A DNA stretch of 19,380 nt from CAYPZU01 sp964415395. Lineage in GTDB: Bacteria; Chlamydiota; Chlamydiia; Chlamydiales; SM23-39. Location: the NCBI GenBank assembly GCA_964415395.1, contig CAYPZU010000040.1, forward strand, positions 1 to 19,380, given 5' to 3'. The position numbers were made by a program, and so were the translations under genes. Below, one piece after another: positions 1-7,566 of this stretch. Positions within the stretch are counted from its first letter, which is position 1; the number at the start of each line of letters is the position of its first letter. The notes beneath the pieces were generated by a model that was not told the origin of the DNA, made no database searches, and saw only the letters and a program-made list of their open reading frames with translations.

Positions 1-330
1 GTGAACACCGGCGCGGCGTGGGGCTTTTTCTCCGGCCATTCGGGGCTTCTCTTTTCGCTCCGCGCTGTGATCATCCTCGCGCTTTTTGCCTATTTGCTCT
101 TTTTCCGCCACGGCCCGCGGATGAAATTCCCCCTTTGGCTCGTTGTGACCGGAGCGGTCGGAAACGCAATCGACTACTGCGTGTACGGCCACGTGATCGA
201 CTTTATCCATTTCGTCTTATGGGGCTATTCGTTCCCGATCTTCAATCTCGCCGATTCGTGCATCACGCTCGGAGTCCTCTTTCTCTTCCTTTTCTCCGGC
301 TCTTCGAAAAAACAAGCGGAAGCGCTATGA
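1..330 (+). CDS. lspA: Lipoprotein signal peptidase (signal peptidase II), 5'-truncated
   Basis: This is the C-terminal two thirds of prolipoprotein signal peptidase, the inner-membrane aspartyl protease that removes the signal peptide from lipid-modified prolipoproteins. The readable part opens with NTGAAWGFF, equivalent to the family N-x-G-x-A motif found near residue 50 of the usual ~160 aa protein, so about 50 residues lie outside the window; the GTG at position 1 is probably internal. Three hydrophobic segments follow. Both catalytic aspartates are visible, in GNAIDY (D58 of this fragment) and in FNLADS (D85), with the conserved HVIDFIHF between them. The usual Arg after the first Asp is Tyr here. 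The stop overlaps the next start as ATGA (327-330), so the two genes are probably translationally coupled. Confidence 0.93.
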   Translation: MNTGAAWGFFSGHSGLLFSLRAVIILALFAYLLFFRHGPRMKFPLWLVVTGAVGNAIDYCVYGHVIDFIHFVLWGYSFPIFNLADSCITLGVLFLFLFSGSSKKQAEAL

Positions 331-1016
331 GCCTCCGCGTCTCTCAGCTTGCTGCCGAAGGAGTCTATCAGGGTTCGAAGTGGCTAAAGTACCAGGTTCT
401 CTGCGACGCTGAAGAAATGCGCTCCCTTTTCGAGCGGCTCAATCCATTCTGGATCTACCCGCTCACAGGACTGATCTCCCTCGAGCAGATTCCAATGAAG
501 CAGGAGGAGTTCCTCTCCGAGTACGCCTCGTGGATCGAAGGGCTCAAAGCGGGGATCGTCCCTAGCGACGCTCAGCTCAGGAAGGTTCTTGCCTGCGCCT
601 TTACTGCGGAACCCGAGTCGCTTTGGCTCCAGGAGGTTCCGGGAAGCCGCTATCTCGTGAAGATCTCAAAGCCAGTTATCCAGCTTCAGGCCCATTCGTT
701 CAGTTATTCATCTGCAGATGGGCAGTTCCGCCCGCTTTCGATGGGAACTGAATCGATTTTCTGGGGCGTCCAGTTCAGCTTCCCCCAAATCTATCAGGAC
801 GCGAAGACGATGGAGCTTCTCGAAATCGAGGCGTCGCCGAACCGCGATCTCTTCATCAAAATCCGCGAGTGGGTCCGCGACGCCACCCGCCCGACCCCGT
901 TCATCGCCGACGGAAAAAGGACCAACTCTCCGATCCGGATCGGCAAAAACTGCTTTTCGTGGATCCACGCGCATCCGCAGCTTGCCCAAAAAGGGATATC
1001 GATCCATGCAGGCTGA
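327..1016 (+). CDS. Conserved hypothetical protein between lspA and cinA
   Basis: A 229 aa protein that I do not recognise. The frame is open far upstream inside lspA, but the ATG at 327 is preferred because it overlaps the lspA stop as ATGA and has a purine-rich GGAAG about 5 nt upstream. The protein is soluble-looking, with no signal peptide or membrane segment. It has an acidic N-terminal half and a more beta-like second half (residues ~100-190) with many aromatic residues and the string FWGVQFSFPQIYQD. The C-terminus contains RIGKNCFSWIHAHPQL. Its end overlaps cinA by 11 nt, so it sits inside a coupled chain with lspA and cinA. That position suggests co-expression but not a function. The protein could be specific to chlamydia-like bacteria. 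Confidence 0.8.
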   Translation: MSLRVSQLAAEGVYQGSKWLKYQVLCDAEEMRSLFERLNPFWIYPLTGLISLEQIPMKQEEFLSEYASWIEGLKAGIVPSDAQLRKVLACAFTAEPESLWLQEVPGSRYLVKISKPVIQLQAHSFSYSSADGQFRPLSMGTESIFWGVQFSFPQIYQDAKTMELLEIEASPNRDLFIKIREWVRDATRPTPFIADGKRTNSPIRIGKNCFSWIHAHPQLAQKGISIHAG

Positions 1017-2127
1017 AATCGTCTCGATCGGCAACGAACTGCTCTGGGGCCTCACGGTCAACTCTAACGCCGCTTATTTAAGCCGCGAGCTGAACCGGCA
1101 CGGTTATACTGTAGCGCGCCACACAGCCGTTTCAGACCATCCCGCCGAGATCGAAGCCACTTTTAAAGAAGCTCTTTCCCGCTCTTCCATCGTGATTGCA
1201 ACCGGCGGACTCGGCCCCACTCTGGACGATCTGACCCGCACTGCCGCAGAGCCTTTTCTGGAGAATCCCGAAGAATTAAAAAACAGCGTCGGAACCGCCC
1301 CTGGAATTTTTTCTTTTTCAAATGGGAAAGCAATCGTCCTTCTGCCGGGCGTGCCGAAAGAAATGGAGGCGATGTTTTTAAACGAAGCGCTGCCGAACCT
1401 GCTGCGCCATTTGAAAGAAAAACAGAAAACTCATCTTGTCCGCTCCCGGCTCTGCCTTTTGAAAGAGGTCGAAGTCGATCCGTTTTTACGCGAACTGAAG
1501 CAAGCGCATCCAGATGTCGAAATCGGCATTTTCCCCGCGCTCGGCTCGCTTCAGATTGTTTTCCAGAGCGCCCATCCTGTCGATAAACTGGTTCAGGCGC
1601 TCGAGCGCCGCTACCGCGAATTTTTCCTCGGCGATCTTTCCGTCGAAGAGGCGCTGCAGAAAGAGATGATCGAAAATCGAAAGAAGCTCGCATTAGCCGA
1701 GTCGATCACGGGCGGGGCGATCGCTGCAAGGCTTGCCGCCATTCCCGACTGCTCCCAGTATTTTCTCGGATCCGTGGTCGCTTACTCGAACGAGTGGAAG
1801 GAGCGGCATCTGCACGTTTCCCATACGACTCTTGAGAAAGACGGCGCTGTGAGCCGCAAAACGGTCGAAGAGATGGTTCAGGGCCTCCTCTCCGAGACGA
1901 ACGCCGATTTCGCCGCCGCCGTTTCGGGCATCGCAGGACCTTCCGGCGGAAGCGAAAAAAAGCCGGTCGGAACCGTTTACATCGCGGTGGGCGAAAGAGG
2001 AAAAAAAATCGATGCCGGGAAAATCCAGGCGCCCCAGAATCGCGCCTCCGCGATTGAGTTAACTGTTCAAACCGCGCTCGGCGCCCTCTGGCGGCGCGCA
2101 GCGCACAACGCATTTACCTTTTCATGA
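1006..2127 (+). CDS. cinA: CinA family protein (MoCF-like domain plus nicotinamide-nucleotide amidase domain), shortened N-domain
   Basis: A 373 aa two-domain CinA protein. The N-terminal MoCF_biosynth/COG1058 domain (residues 1-135) starts MQAEIVSIGNELL and has the ATGGLGPTLDDLT motif at 66-78 and the LLPGVPKEM motif at 112-120. The C-terminal CinA/PncC domain (about 215-370) carries AESITGG with the putative nucleophile Ser233, VVAYSNEWK with Tyr260 and Lys265, and SGIAGPSGGSEKKPVGT. PncC-type domains deamidate nicotinamide mononucleotide in pyridine nucleotide salvage; some family members also hydrolyse ADP-ribose with the N-domain. The usual length is 400-430 aa. Here the segment between the LDDLT motif and GTAPG is only about 20 residues instead of roughly 50, so the stretch that normally holds N-x-K-Q-A is missing. 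The ATG at 1006 overlaps the upstream gene by 11 nt. Confidence 0.93.
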   Translation: MQAEIVSIGNELLWGLTVNSNAAYLSRELNRHGYTVARHTAVSDHPAEIEATFKEALSRSSIVIATGGLGPTLDDLTRTAAEPFLENPEELKNSVGTAPGIFSFSNGKAIVLLPGVPKEMEAMFLNEALPNLLRHLKEKQKTHLVRSRLCLLKEVEVDPFLRELKQAHPDVEIGIFPALGSLQIVFQSAHPVDKLVQALERRYREFFLGDLSVEEALQKEMIENRKKLALAESITGGAIAARLAAIPDCSQYFLGSVVAYSNEWKERHLHVSHTTLEKDGAVSRKTVEEMVQGLLSETNADFAAAVSGIAGPSGGSEKKPVGTVYIAVGERGKKIDAGKIQAPQNRASAIELTVQTALGALWRRAAHNAFTFS

Positions 2128-2936
2128 AATACCAATTACTCGATAGCGGCGACGGCGAAAAGCTGGAGCAGTTCGGCGAATTCTCCCTCATCCGTCCTTG
2201 TCCGCAGGCCGTATGGAAACCTCTTCTGAAAGAAGAGTGGAAAAAAGCGGCCGCCCGCTTCACGCGCGAAAAAGAAAAAAACCACTGGACCTATGCCCAG
2301 AAACTGCCGAAAGAGTGGACCTGCATGCACGGCGGCGTCCTCTTCAAGATCGCGCCGACCGATTTCGGCCATCTCGGGATGTTTCCTGAGCACGCCGACC
2401 TTTGGGAAGGGGTCCGCCCGATTCTGACGAAAACTTCGAAGGTCCTCAACCTCTTCGCCTATTCCGGCGGGGCCAGCATCGCCGCCGCGCAGCAGGGCGC
2501 GCAGGTCTGCCACCTCGACGCATCGAAAGGGATGGTCGATTGGGCGCGCGAGAACGCCGATATGAACAGGCTCCAGTCGATCCGCTGGATCGTCGACGAC
2601 GCGCTGAAATTCCTCAAGCGGGAGAAAAAACGGGGTTCCCTCTACGACGGGATCATCCTCGACCCGCCCACCTTTGGACGCGGCTCGCAAGGCGAGGTGT
2701 TTAAAATCGAGAAGGACATCGTTCCTCTCATCGAACACTGCGCCGAAGTGCTTTCCGAAAAACCGCTTTTCGTCCTCTTTTCCTGCCACACCCCCGGATT
2801 CACTCCGCTCGGGATGCGCCATCTGCTCGGCCAGACGCTCCCGAAAGGGAACCTCGAAGCAGGGGAGATGGCCCTCCACTCGCCCGGCGCGCTCGCCATC
2901 CCAAGCGGCTCGTTCGCCAAATGGACGCCGCTATGA
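2124..2936 (+). CDS. Class I SAM-dependent methyltransferase, RlmI/RlmK-like
   Basis: A 270 aa methyltransferase of the COG1092/PF10672 type, a group that includes 23S rRNA m5C methyltransferases. The opening LLDSGDGEKLEQFG followed by IRPCPQAVW is typical of the short members of this group, which lack a PUA domain. The SAM-binding motif I is VLNLFAYSGGASIAA at residues 107-121, with the acidic post-I residue in LDASKG (131-136). The motif IV equivalent is LDPPTFGRG at 179-187. The substrate cannot be read from the sequence; rRNA is the best inference. Its start overlaps the cinA stop as ATGA (2124-2127), and its stop overlaps the following methyltransferase start in the same way, so it sits mid-operon. 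A SAM-dependent methyltransferase next to a SpoU gene also occurs in Chlamydia as I recall. Confidence 0.87.
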   Translation: MKYQLLDSGDGEKLEQFGEFSLIRPCPQAVWKPLLKEEWKKAAARFTREKEKNHWTYAQKLPKEWTCMHGGVLFKIAPTDFGHLGMFPEHADLWEGVRPILTKTSKVLNLFAYSGGASIAAAQQGAQVCHLDASKGMVDWARENADMNRLQSIRWIVDDALKFLKREKKRGSLYDGIILDPPTFGRGSQGEVFKIEKDIVPLIEHCAEVLSEKPLFVLFSCHTPGFTPLGMRHLLGQTLPKGNLEAGEMALHSPGALAIPSGSFAKWTPL

Positions 2937-3736
2937 AAATCGCCAGTTTGCAGAATCCGCGCATCAAAGAGGCCGTCAAGCTCCGCGACCGGAAGCCGCG
3001 GAATGAGACGGGACTGTTCCTCATCGAGGGATACCGCGAACTCAAGCGGGCCGTCGACGCAGGCTGGAAGATCGAGACGCTTTTTTTCTGCCCGGAGCTT
3101 TTCCTTGGAACCAACGAACCGGAGCTCATCGCGAAGGCGGGGGGAGAGGCGGTGGAGTGCACGAAAGAAGTCTTCGAAAAACTCTCCTACCGCGACCGCC
3201 CCGACGGACTTCTCGCCACGGCGCCGCAGCGCCATCTCGGCCTTCCCGATCTGGAGAAACTTTTGGCGAAAAAGAAAAACCCGTTCCTCGTCGTCGCCGA
3301 GAGCATCGAAAAGCCGGGCAATCTCGGAACGATCCTCCGCTCGTGCGATGCCGCGGGCGTCGACGCTGTCATCGTCTGCGACCCGACGACCGATGTGTTC
3401 AATCCAAATGTCGTCCGCTCCAGCGTAGGCACTCTTTTCACTCTTCCCGTGCTTGAGACCGGATCGGAAGAGACCCTTGCCTTCCTCAAGGAGCGGGGCA
3501 TTTCGATCGTCGCGGGCACGCCCCATACCGACGTCGAATTCACCGAAGCCGATTTAAAAGTCCCTCTTGCTATTGTGGTTGGAACAGAGCAATATGGACT
3601 GAGTGAAAATTGGATGAAGAAGGCCGACATCCGCGTCAAGATTCCGATGTTCGGGATCGCCGACTCGCTCAATGTCGCCTCCGCAACCACCCTGCTTTTG
3701 TATGAAGCCGTTCGACAACGCCGATCCCGTTCCTGA
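2933..3736 (+). CDS. TrmH/SpoU family RNA 2'-O-methyltransferase
   Basis: A 267 aa SPOUT-class RNA ribose methyltransferase. The N-terminal substrate-binding domain (residues 1-95, including FLIEGYRELKRA) resembles the L30e-like SpoU_sub_bind domain. The catalytic domain shows all three SpoU motifs: motif 1 EKPGNLGTILRS (126-137, with Asn130 and Arg136), motif 2 VVGTEQYGLSE (215-225) and motif 3 IPMFGIADSLNVASA (237-251). These build the trefoil-knot SAM site. An in-frame ATG exists at 2921, but the ATG at 2933 is chosen because it forms an ATGA overlap with the preceding gene. The target (tRNA Gm18, 23S Gm2251 or another site) cannot be decided from sequence alone. The 3' end overlaps the pseudouridine synthase gene by 35 nt. 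Confidence 0.9.
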   Translation: MKIASLQNPRIKEAVKLRDRKPRNETGLFLIEGYRELKRAVDAGWKIETLFFCPELFLGTNEPELIAKAGGEAVECTKEVFEKLSYRDRPDGLLATAPQRHLGLPDLEKLLAKKKNPFLVVAESIEKPGNLGTILRSCDAAGVDAVIVCDPTTDVFNPNVVRSSVGTLFTLPVLETGSEETLAFLKERGISIVAGTPHTDVEFTEADLKVPLAIVVGTEQYGLSENWMKKADIRVKIPMFGIADSLNVASATTLLLYEAVRQRRSRS

Positions 3737-4367
3737 AATCCTCTTCTGCGACAACCATCTCCTCATCGCTTCGAAACCGGCAGGCCTCTTGACCCAGCCC
3801 GACGAGGCGGGAGGGTTGAGCCTTGAGCAGTTCGCCAAAGAATGGGTGAAAAAAGAGTACAGCAAACCAGGGGAAGTCTTTCTCCATTGCATCCACCGCC
3901 TCGACCGCCCTGTCAGCGGCCTTGTCCTCTTTGCCCGCACGAGCAAAGCGCTCAGCCGCCTCAACGAACAGTCGCGTCAGGGAGAAATCCAGCGGATCTA
4001 CTACGCCGAGATCGAAGGCATTCTTGCCCAAAAACTCGGGCGCCTCGAACACTATCTGATTCATGGCGATCACCGGGCCATTGTCGCAAAAGAGGGCGAA
4101 AAGGACGCCAAACAGGCGCGCCTCACTTTCGAAGTGCATCACTATCTGCAGCATTCGACGCTTGTGAAAATCGAACTCCAAACGGGCCGCTATCATCAAA
4201 TCCGCGCCCAATTTTCAGCTATCGGCCATCCCATTTCAGGCGACAAACGGTATGGAAGCAGAACCGGAGACGGCAAAACGATCCACCTCCATTGCCGCGA
4301 AATCAGCTTCGAGCATCCTGTGACAAAAGAGATTCTTCGCTTCGAATCTCCCGCACCATTTGCATAA
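3702..4367 (+). CDS. RluA-family pseudouridine synthase
   Basis: A 221 aa pseudouridine synthase of the RluA/RluC/RluD class (COG0564), which isomerises uridine to pseudouridine in rRNA or tRNA. The catalytic Asp68 lies in the family motif IHRLDRPVSGLVLF (64-77). The family C-terminal signature is seen in TGRYHQIRAQFSAIGHPISG (161-180), followed by DKRYGS. No S4 RNA-binding domain precedes the catalytic domain, as in the short members of the family. The ATG at 3702 gives the usual start close to the EILFCDNHLLIASKPAGLL segment; an ATG at 3672 would add ten unlikely residues. It overlaps the TrmH-type gene by 35 nt, making three RNA modification genes in a row. The exact uridine target is not known. 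Confidence 0.88.
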   Translation: MKPFDNADPVPEILFCDNHLLIASKPAGLLTQPDEAGGLSLEQFAKEWVKKEYSKPGEVFLHCIHRLDRPVSGLVLFARTSKALSRLNEQSRQGEIQRIYYAEIEGILAQKLGRLEHYLIHGDHRAIVAKEGEKDAKQARLTFEVHHYLQHSTLVKIELQTGRYHQIRAQFSAIGHPISGDKRYGSRTGDGKTIHLHCREISFEHPVTKEILRFESPAPFA

Positions 4368-4388
4368 AATCAAAAGAATTTCTAAGAT
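4360..4388 (+). promoter_or_regulatory. Candidate promoter for the haemagglutinin-like gene
   Basis: TTGCAT at 4360-4365 and TAAGAT at 4383-4388 are separated by 17 nt, a sigma70-like arrangement lying over the end of the RluA gene. The predicted transcription start would fall at about 4395, immediately before the ATG at 4396. The box at 4376-4393 is nearly repeated upstream of kdsD (14136-14153, 15 of 18 bases identical). This is only a consensus match; the -35 is weak (3 of 6). Confidence 0.35.
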
Positions 4389-4395
4389 GGCGGAC

Positions 4396-7300
4396 ATGCG
4401 AAAGTCTGCCCTCGTTCTCCTTTTTCCCCTCTCCCTTCTTGCCAATCCAGCCGGTCCGCAAGTGATCGCCGGCGTAGCTTCGATTCATGCGGACGGCTCC
4501 CGTCTTTCGATCGAAGCCTCGGACCGCGCCATCATCGAATGGCAATCGTTCACGATCGAACCGGGAGAAACGGCCGAATTCATCCAGCCTGCAATCCACG
4601 CAGCCGTCCTCAACAAAGTCGCAGGTCAGCTCCCGAGCAGTCTTCTCGGCACGCTCCTATCCAACGGAAAAGTGCTCCTCATCAACCCGAACGGCATCCT
4701 TGTCGGCCCGAACTGCCTGATCGACACGGGCGCTCTCGCCCTCTCGACGCTCCCACTCCTCGACGATGCAGCCTTTTTGGAAAACGGACCGCTCCATTTC
4801 TGCGGCGAATCGCAAACGTATCTGCAGCAGCGGGGAACCATCGTCGCAAACGCAGGGGATATCGAACTCATCGGCCCCAGCATTGCGATCGAAGGGAAAA
4901 CCTCTTCTTTAACCGGAGCCGTCCGCGTCGGCGCGGGCAGCGATCTGCTGCTCCTTCCTGAAGGGGAAGAAAGAATTCTGATTCAACCCTCGAACCTGAA
5001 AACCCTTTTCGGGATCGACCTCCGCGGCCAGATCCAGGCGCTCCAGACCGAACTCAAAGCCGACGGCAACGCGTATGCGCTCGCCATCTGCGTCGGCGAT
5101 CTGGGAAGCATCTCCGCAGTCGACATCGCTGAAAAAGAGGGGAGAGTCTGGCTGGTCGCTGAAGAAGGGGACGTTTGGGTCAAAGGCTCCATCAACGCCC
5201 CAGGCGCGGAAGTCCAGGTGCTTGGCGAATCGGTGATCCTCTCCGAAACGGCCCGTCTCGACGTCTCAAGCGCGTCCAACCCCGGATCGATCTACATTGG
5301 CGGCGGCTATCACGGCGCTGAGCCTTCTCTCTACACCTCGCAAAAAACGCTCGTCGCTCCGGGAGCGGCTCTCTCCTCCGATGCGCTCGAAGCGGGCGAC
5401 GGTGGAAAAGTGATCCTCTGGTCGGACGGGTATACTTCTTTCCACGGAACCATTGACGCCAAAGGCGGCCCCCAGGGCGGCGACGGCGGCTTCGTCGAAG
5501 TTTCCGGTTATGAAAAACTAGACTACCGCGGACAGGTCTCGACTTTGGCCCCTCTCGGCAAAACCGGTTCGCTCCTTCTCGACCCCTATCTCGATATTAC
5601 AATTATCTCAGCGGGAATGACGACAGGCGTCATCTCGACCCCCACATCTTTTACCCCCATGGCAGGTTTTACCTGCGCCCCAGGACCTGGGAACTCCGTC
5701 CTCCTCGACAGCGATTTGAGCGCGGCTTTGGCTTTGAACACAGTAACTATCGACACCCTGAGCACCTTGGCGCCCGGCAACCCCTGCCCGGGCGACATCA
5801 TCTTCGATCCAAGCACTGTAACTTCTTGGGTCACTCCGACTAGCGATTTAATTCTCAGTTCAGCCAGGGACATCAATTTCCGGGGGCTGATGTCAGGTTC
5901 TGGAGCTTTGAGCGCAACGGCCCAACGGGATATTAATATCGGTTCCGACGCTTCGTTTACGACGACGACTTTTACGATCATCCAAACCGATGGCCTGGTT
6001 CTCTCGAGCGTTTCCGGATCGGTCTCCATTCAGGCCGGAACCGGGCTGGGGAATTCCAGCACTTTGATAAGCAGTACTGATGGCGTCACCATTTCGGCGC
6101 CTAACGGAGCGTTCCAATTGATTGGCGCTGACGCCGCCGCCGCCGCCGAGGCCTTTATACAAGTTTCCAATAACCCCATCAGCGTGACTGCGCAAACATT
6201 CCTCCTTCAGGGAGGCTCAAGCGCAAGCACATGCAGAGCCCAGATCGACTCGATGGGGAACTTAGGTGTCGATACATATACTATTTCCGGGAACATGAGC
6301 TTCCTCGGAGGGAGTTCCGATAGCAACGATTCGAACGCCGTGATTGTGAACTTGGGAACAAACAACCTTTCGATTGTTTGCGGCGGGCAGCTCTATATGG
6401 AGGGAGGAACCGCAACCATGGGAGGCACTCCCGATGCGCGGATCAATTCAAGCGGGGGCGGTTCTGTTTTCATCCAGGCGGGCTCGGTTTTTATGCAGGG
6501 AGGCGATGCTGATGTGGCTGATGCGGCGATTGCCGACATCTCCGGAGCCGGAGGCGTTACGGTGATCTCTAGTGGCTCAATGTCTCTAAATACTTCTTTG
6601 GGAGCATCTCCCAGCAAGTCGATTATCACAGCCCTGGGAGGCGATCTCGCTGTTACTGTGGGCGGCAACTTGACCCAGAACGGGGACCAAGCGCCGAATT
6701 ATGGATCAAATATCTCAAATGTAGGCGCTGGATCCGTTACCCTTAACGTCGGCGGAAATCACTCAATCGTCGGTTCGAGCGTCTTCAGTTCCGGAGGCAG
6801 TGTAACGGTTTCCGTAGGCGGCGATCTTTCGATCAGCACCACGGGAACAGAAACCGGCCCAATAGGAATTGTCAGTTTTTCTCCGAGCCCTCCGATGTCT
6901 GTCACTGCGGGAAGGGATATTACCCTCATAGGGACGAATATTACGGCGTTGGGGGCGATCTTTAATTTTGGCGATATCCAAGTGATCGCAGGCCGGAATC
7001 TCACTGTGCTCGACTGGGGTGCGATTGGAAGCGCTGTCAGCGGAGGCCAGGTCGTTTTGGTTTGCGATAACGACTATCCTTCTCCGCCTGGGATAGGCCC
7101 AGGAGCGTTCACGACAGGGGCGAATGCCTTCATCGGCGCGGCGGGGTTTGGCATTCCAAACGACGTTCGGATTTTTACGTCACGGAGATCGCTCAATTCG
7201 ATCAACTCTCAGCTAAACGGGGTTCCTTTTGTCCCTGGCCCCTATCTGACAGACACGGCGGACGAGCGGTGGGGCGTCTATTATTTTGATTCTTACTATG

Positions 7301-7566
7301 CGGGTAGTTTCGTCCTCTTTTACAAAGAAAGCGAAGCCCTATTTACATCTGTGGTTCCATTCCCCGATTTTATGGAACTGGCGCGGGATCTCCACCCGTT
7401 TGCTGAATACATCAATCTCAATATTGGATTTACCGTTTCAAGCTTGCTGAGTCCCGATTACTACTTTCTCCGCAAAAGAACGTATGAAAATATCGACCTG
7501 ACCGATGTGATCAGCCGGCTGCAGGATCCCGCCGACCAGCAGCGGCCTCTCTTCGATTTCCAATAA
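4396..7566 (+). CDS. Filamentous haemagglutinin-type (TPS domain) exoprotein
   Basis: A 1056 aa predicted secreted protein. Residues 1-16 form a Sec signal peptide (MRKSALVLLFPLSLLA, cleavage before NPAG). Residues ~20-150 match the haemagglutination-activity/TPS domain (PF05860): Trp-Gln-x-Phe-x-Ile near residue 50 and the hallmark NPNGI at 97-101. A second block typical of this family follows: WSDG near 340, then GGPQGGDGGFVEVSG, then LLLDP at 393-397 with DITI. The rest is rich in Gly, Ser, Thr and Val with degenerate beta-helix-like turns, the clearest being the V-GG-(N/D) repeats at about 750-830. Such proteins are exported by a TpsB/Omp85-type partner; none is encoded in this window. 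No anchor or barrel is visible at the C-terminus. The ATG at 4396 is preferred to the ATG at 4387 or the TTG at 4360 because it sits directly before the signal peptide. The 3' end overlaps asd on the other strand by 56 nt. Confidence 0.88.
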   Translation: MRKSALVLLFPLSLLANPAGPQVIAGVASIHADGSRLSIEASDRAIIEWQSFTIEPGETAEFIQPAIHAAVLNKVAGQLPSSLLGTLLSNGKVLLINPNGILVGPNCLIDTGALALSTLPLLDDAAFLENGPLHFCGESQTYLQQRGTIVANAGDIELIGPSIAIEGKTSSLTGAVRVGAGSDLLLLPEGEERILIQPSNLKTLFGIDLRGQIQALQTELKADGNAYALAICVGDLGSISAVDIAEKEGRVWLVAEEGDVWVKGSINAPGAEVQVLGESVILSETARLDVSSASNPGSIYIGGGYHGAEPSLYTSQKTLVAPGAALSSDALEAGDGGKVILWSDGYTSFHGTIDAKGGPQGGDGGFVEVSGYEKLDYRGQVSTLAPLGKTGSLLLDPYLDITIISAGMTTGVISTPTSFTPMAGFTCAPGPGNSVLLDSDLSAALALNTVTIDTLSTLAPGNPCPGDIIFDPSTVTSWVTPTSDLILSSARDINFRGLMSGSGALSATAQRDINIGSDASFTTTTFTIIQTDGLVLSSVSGSVSIQAGTGLGNSSTLISSTDGVTISAPNGAFQLIGADAAAAAEAFIQVSNNPISVTAQTFLLQGGSSASTCRAQIDSMGNLGVDTYTISGNMSFLGGSSDSNDSNAVIVNLGTNNLSIVCGGQLYMEGGTATMGGTPDARINSSGGGSVFIQAGSVFMQGGDADVADAAIADISGAGGVTVISSGSMSLNTSLGASPSKSIITALGGDLAVTVGGNLTQNGDQAPNYGSNISNVGAGSVTLNVGGNHSIVGSSVFSSGGSVTVSVGGDLSISTTGTETGPIGIVSFSPSPPMSVTAGRDITLIGTNITALGAIFNFGDIQVIAGRNLTVLDWGAIGSAVSGGQVVLVCDNDYPSPPGIGPGAFTTGANAFIGAAGFGIPNDVRIFTSRRSLNSINSQLNGVPFVPGPYLTDTADERWGVYYFDSYYAGSFVLFYKESEALFTSVVPFPDFMELARDLHPFAEYINLNIGFTVSSLLSPDYYFLRKRTYENIDLTDVISRLQDPADQQRPLFDFQ

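Noticed and set aside
18..326. Upstream extension of the 327-1016 gene
   Set aside because: It overlaps the lspA coding sequence in another frame, shows no conserved features, and a better start exists at 327.
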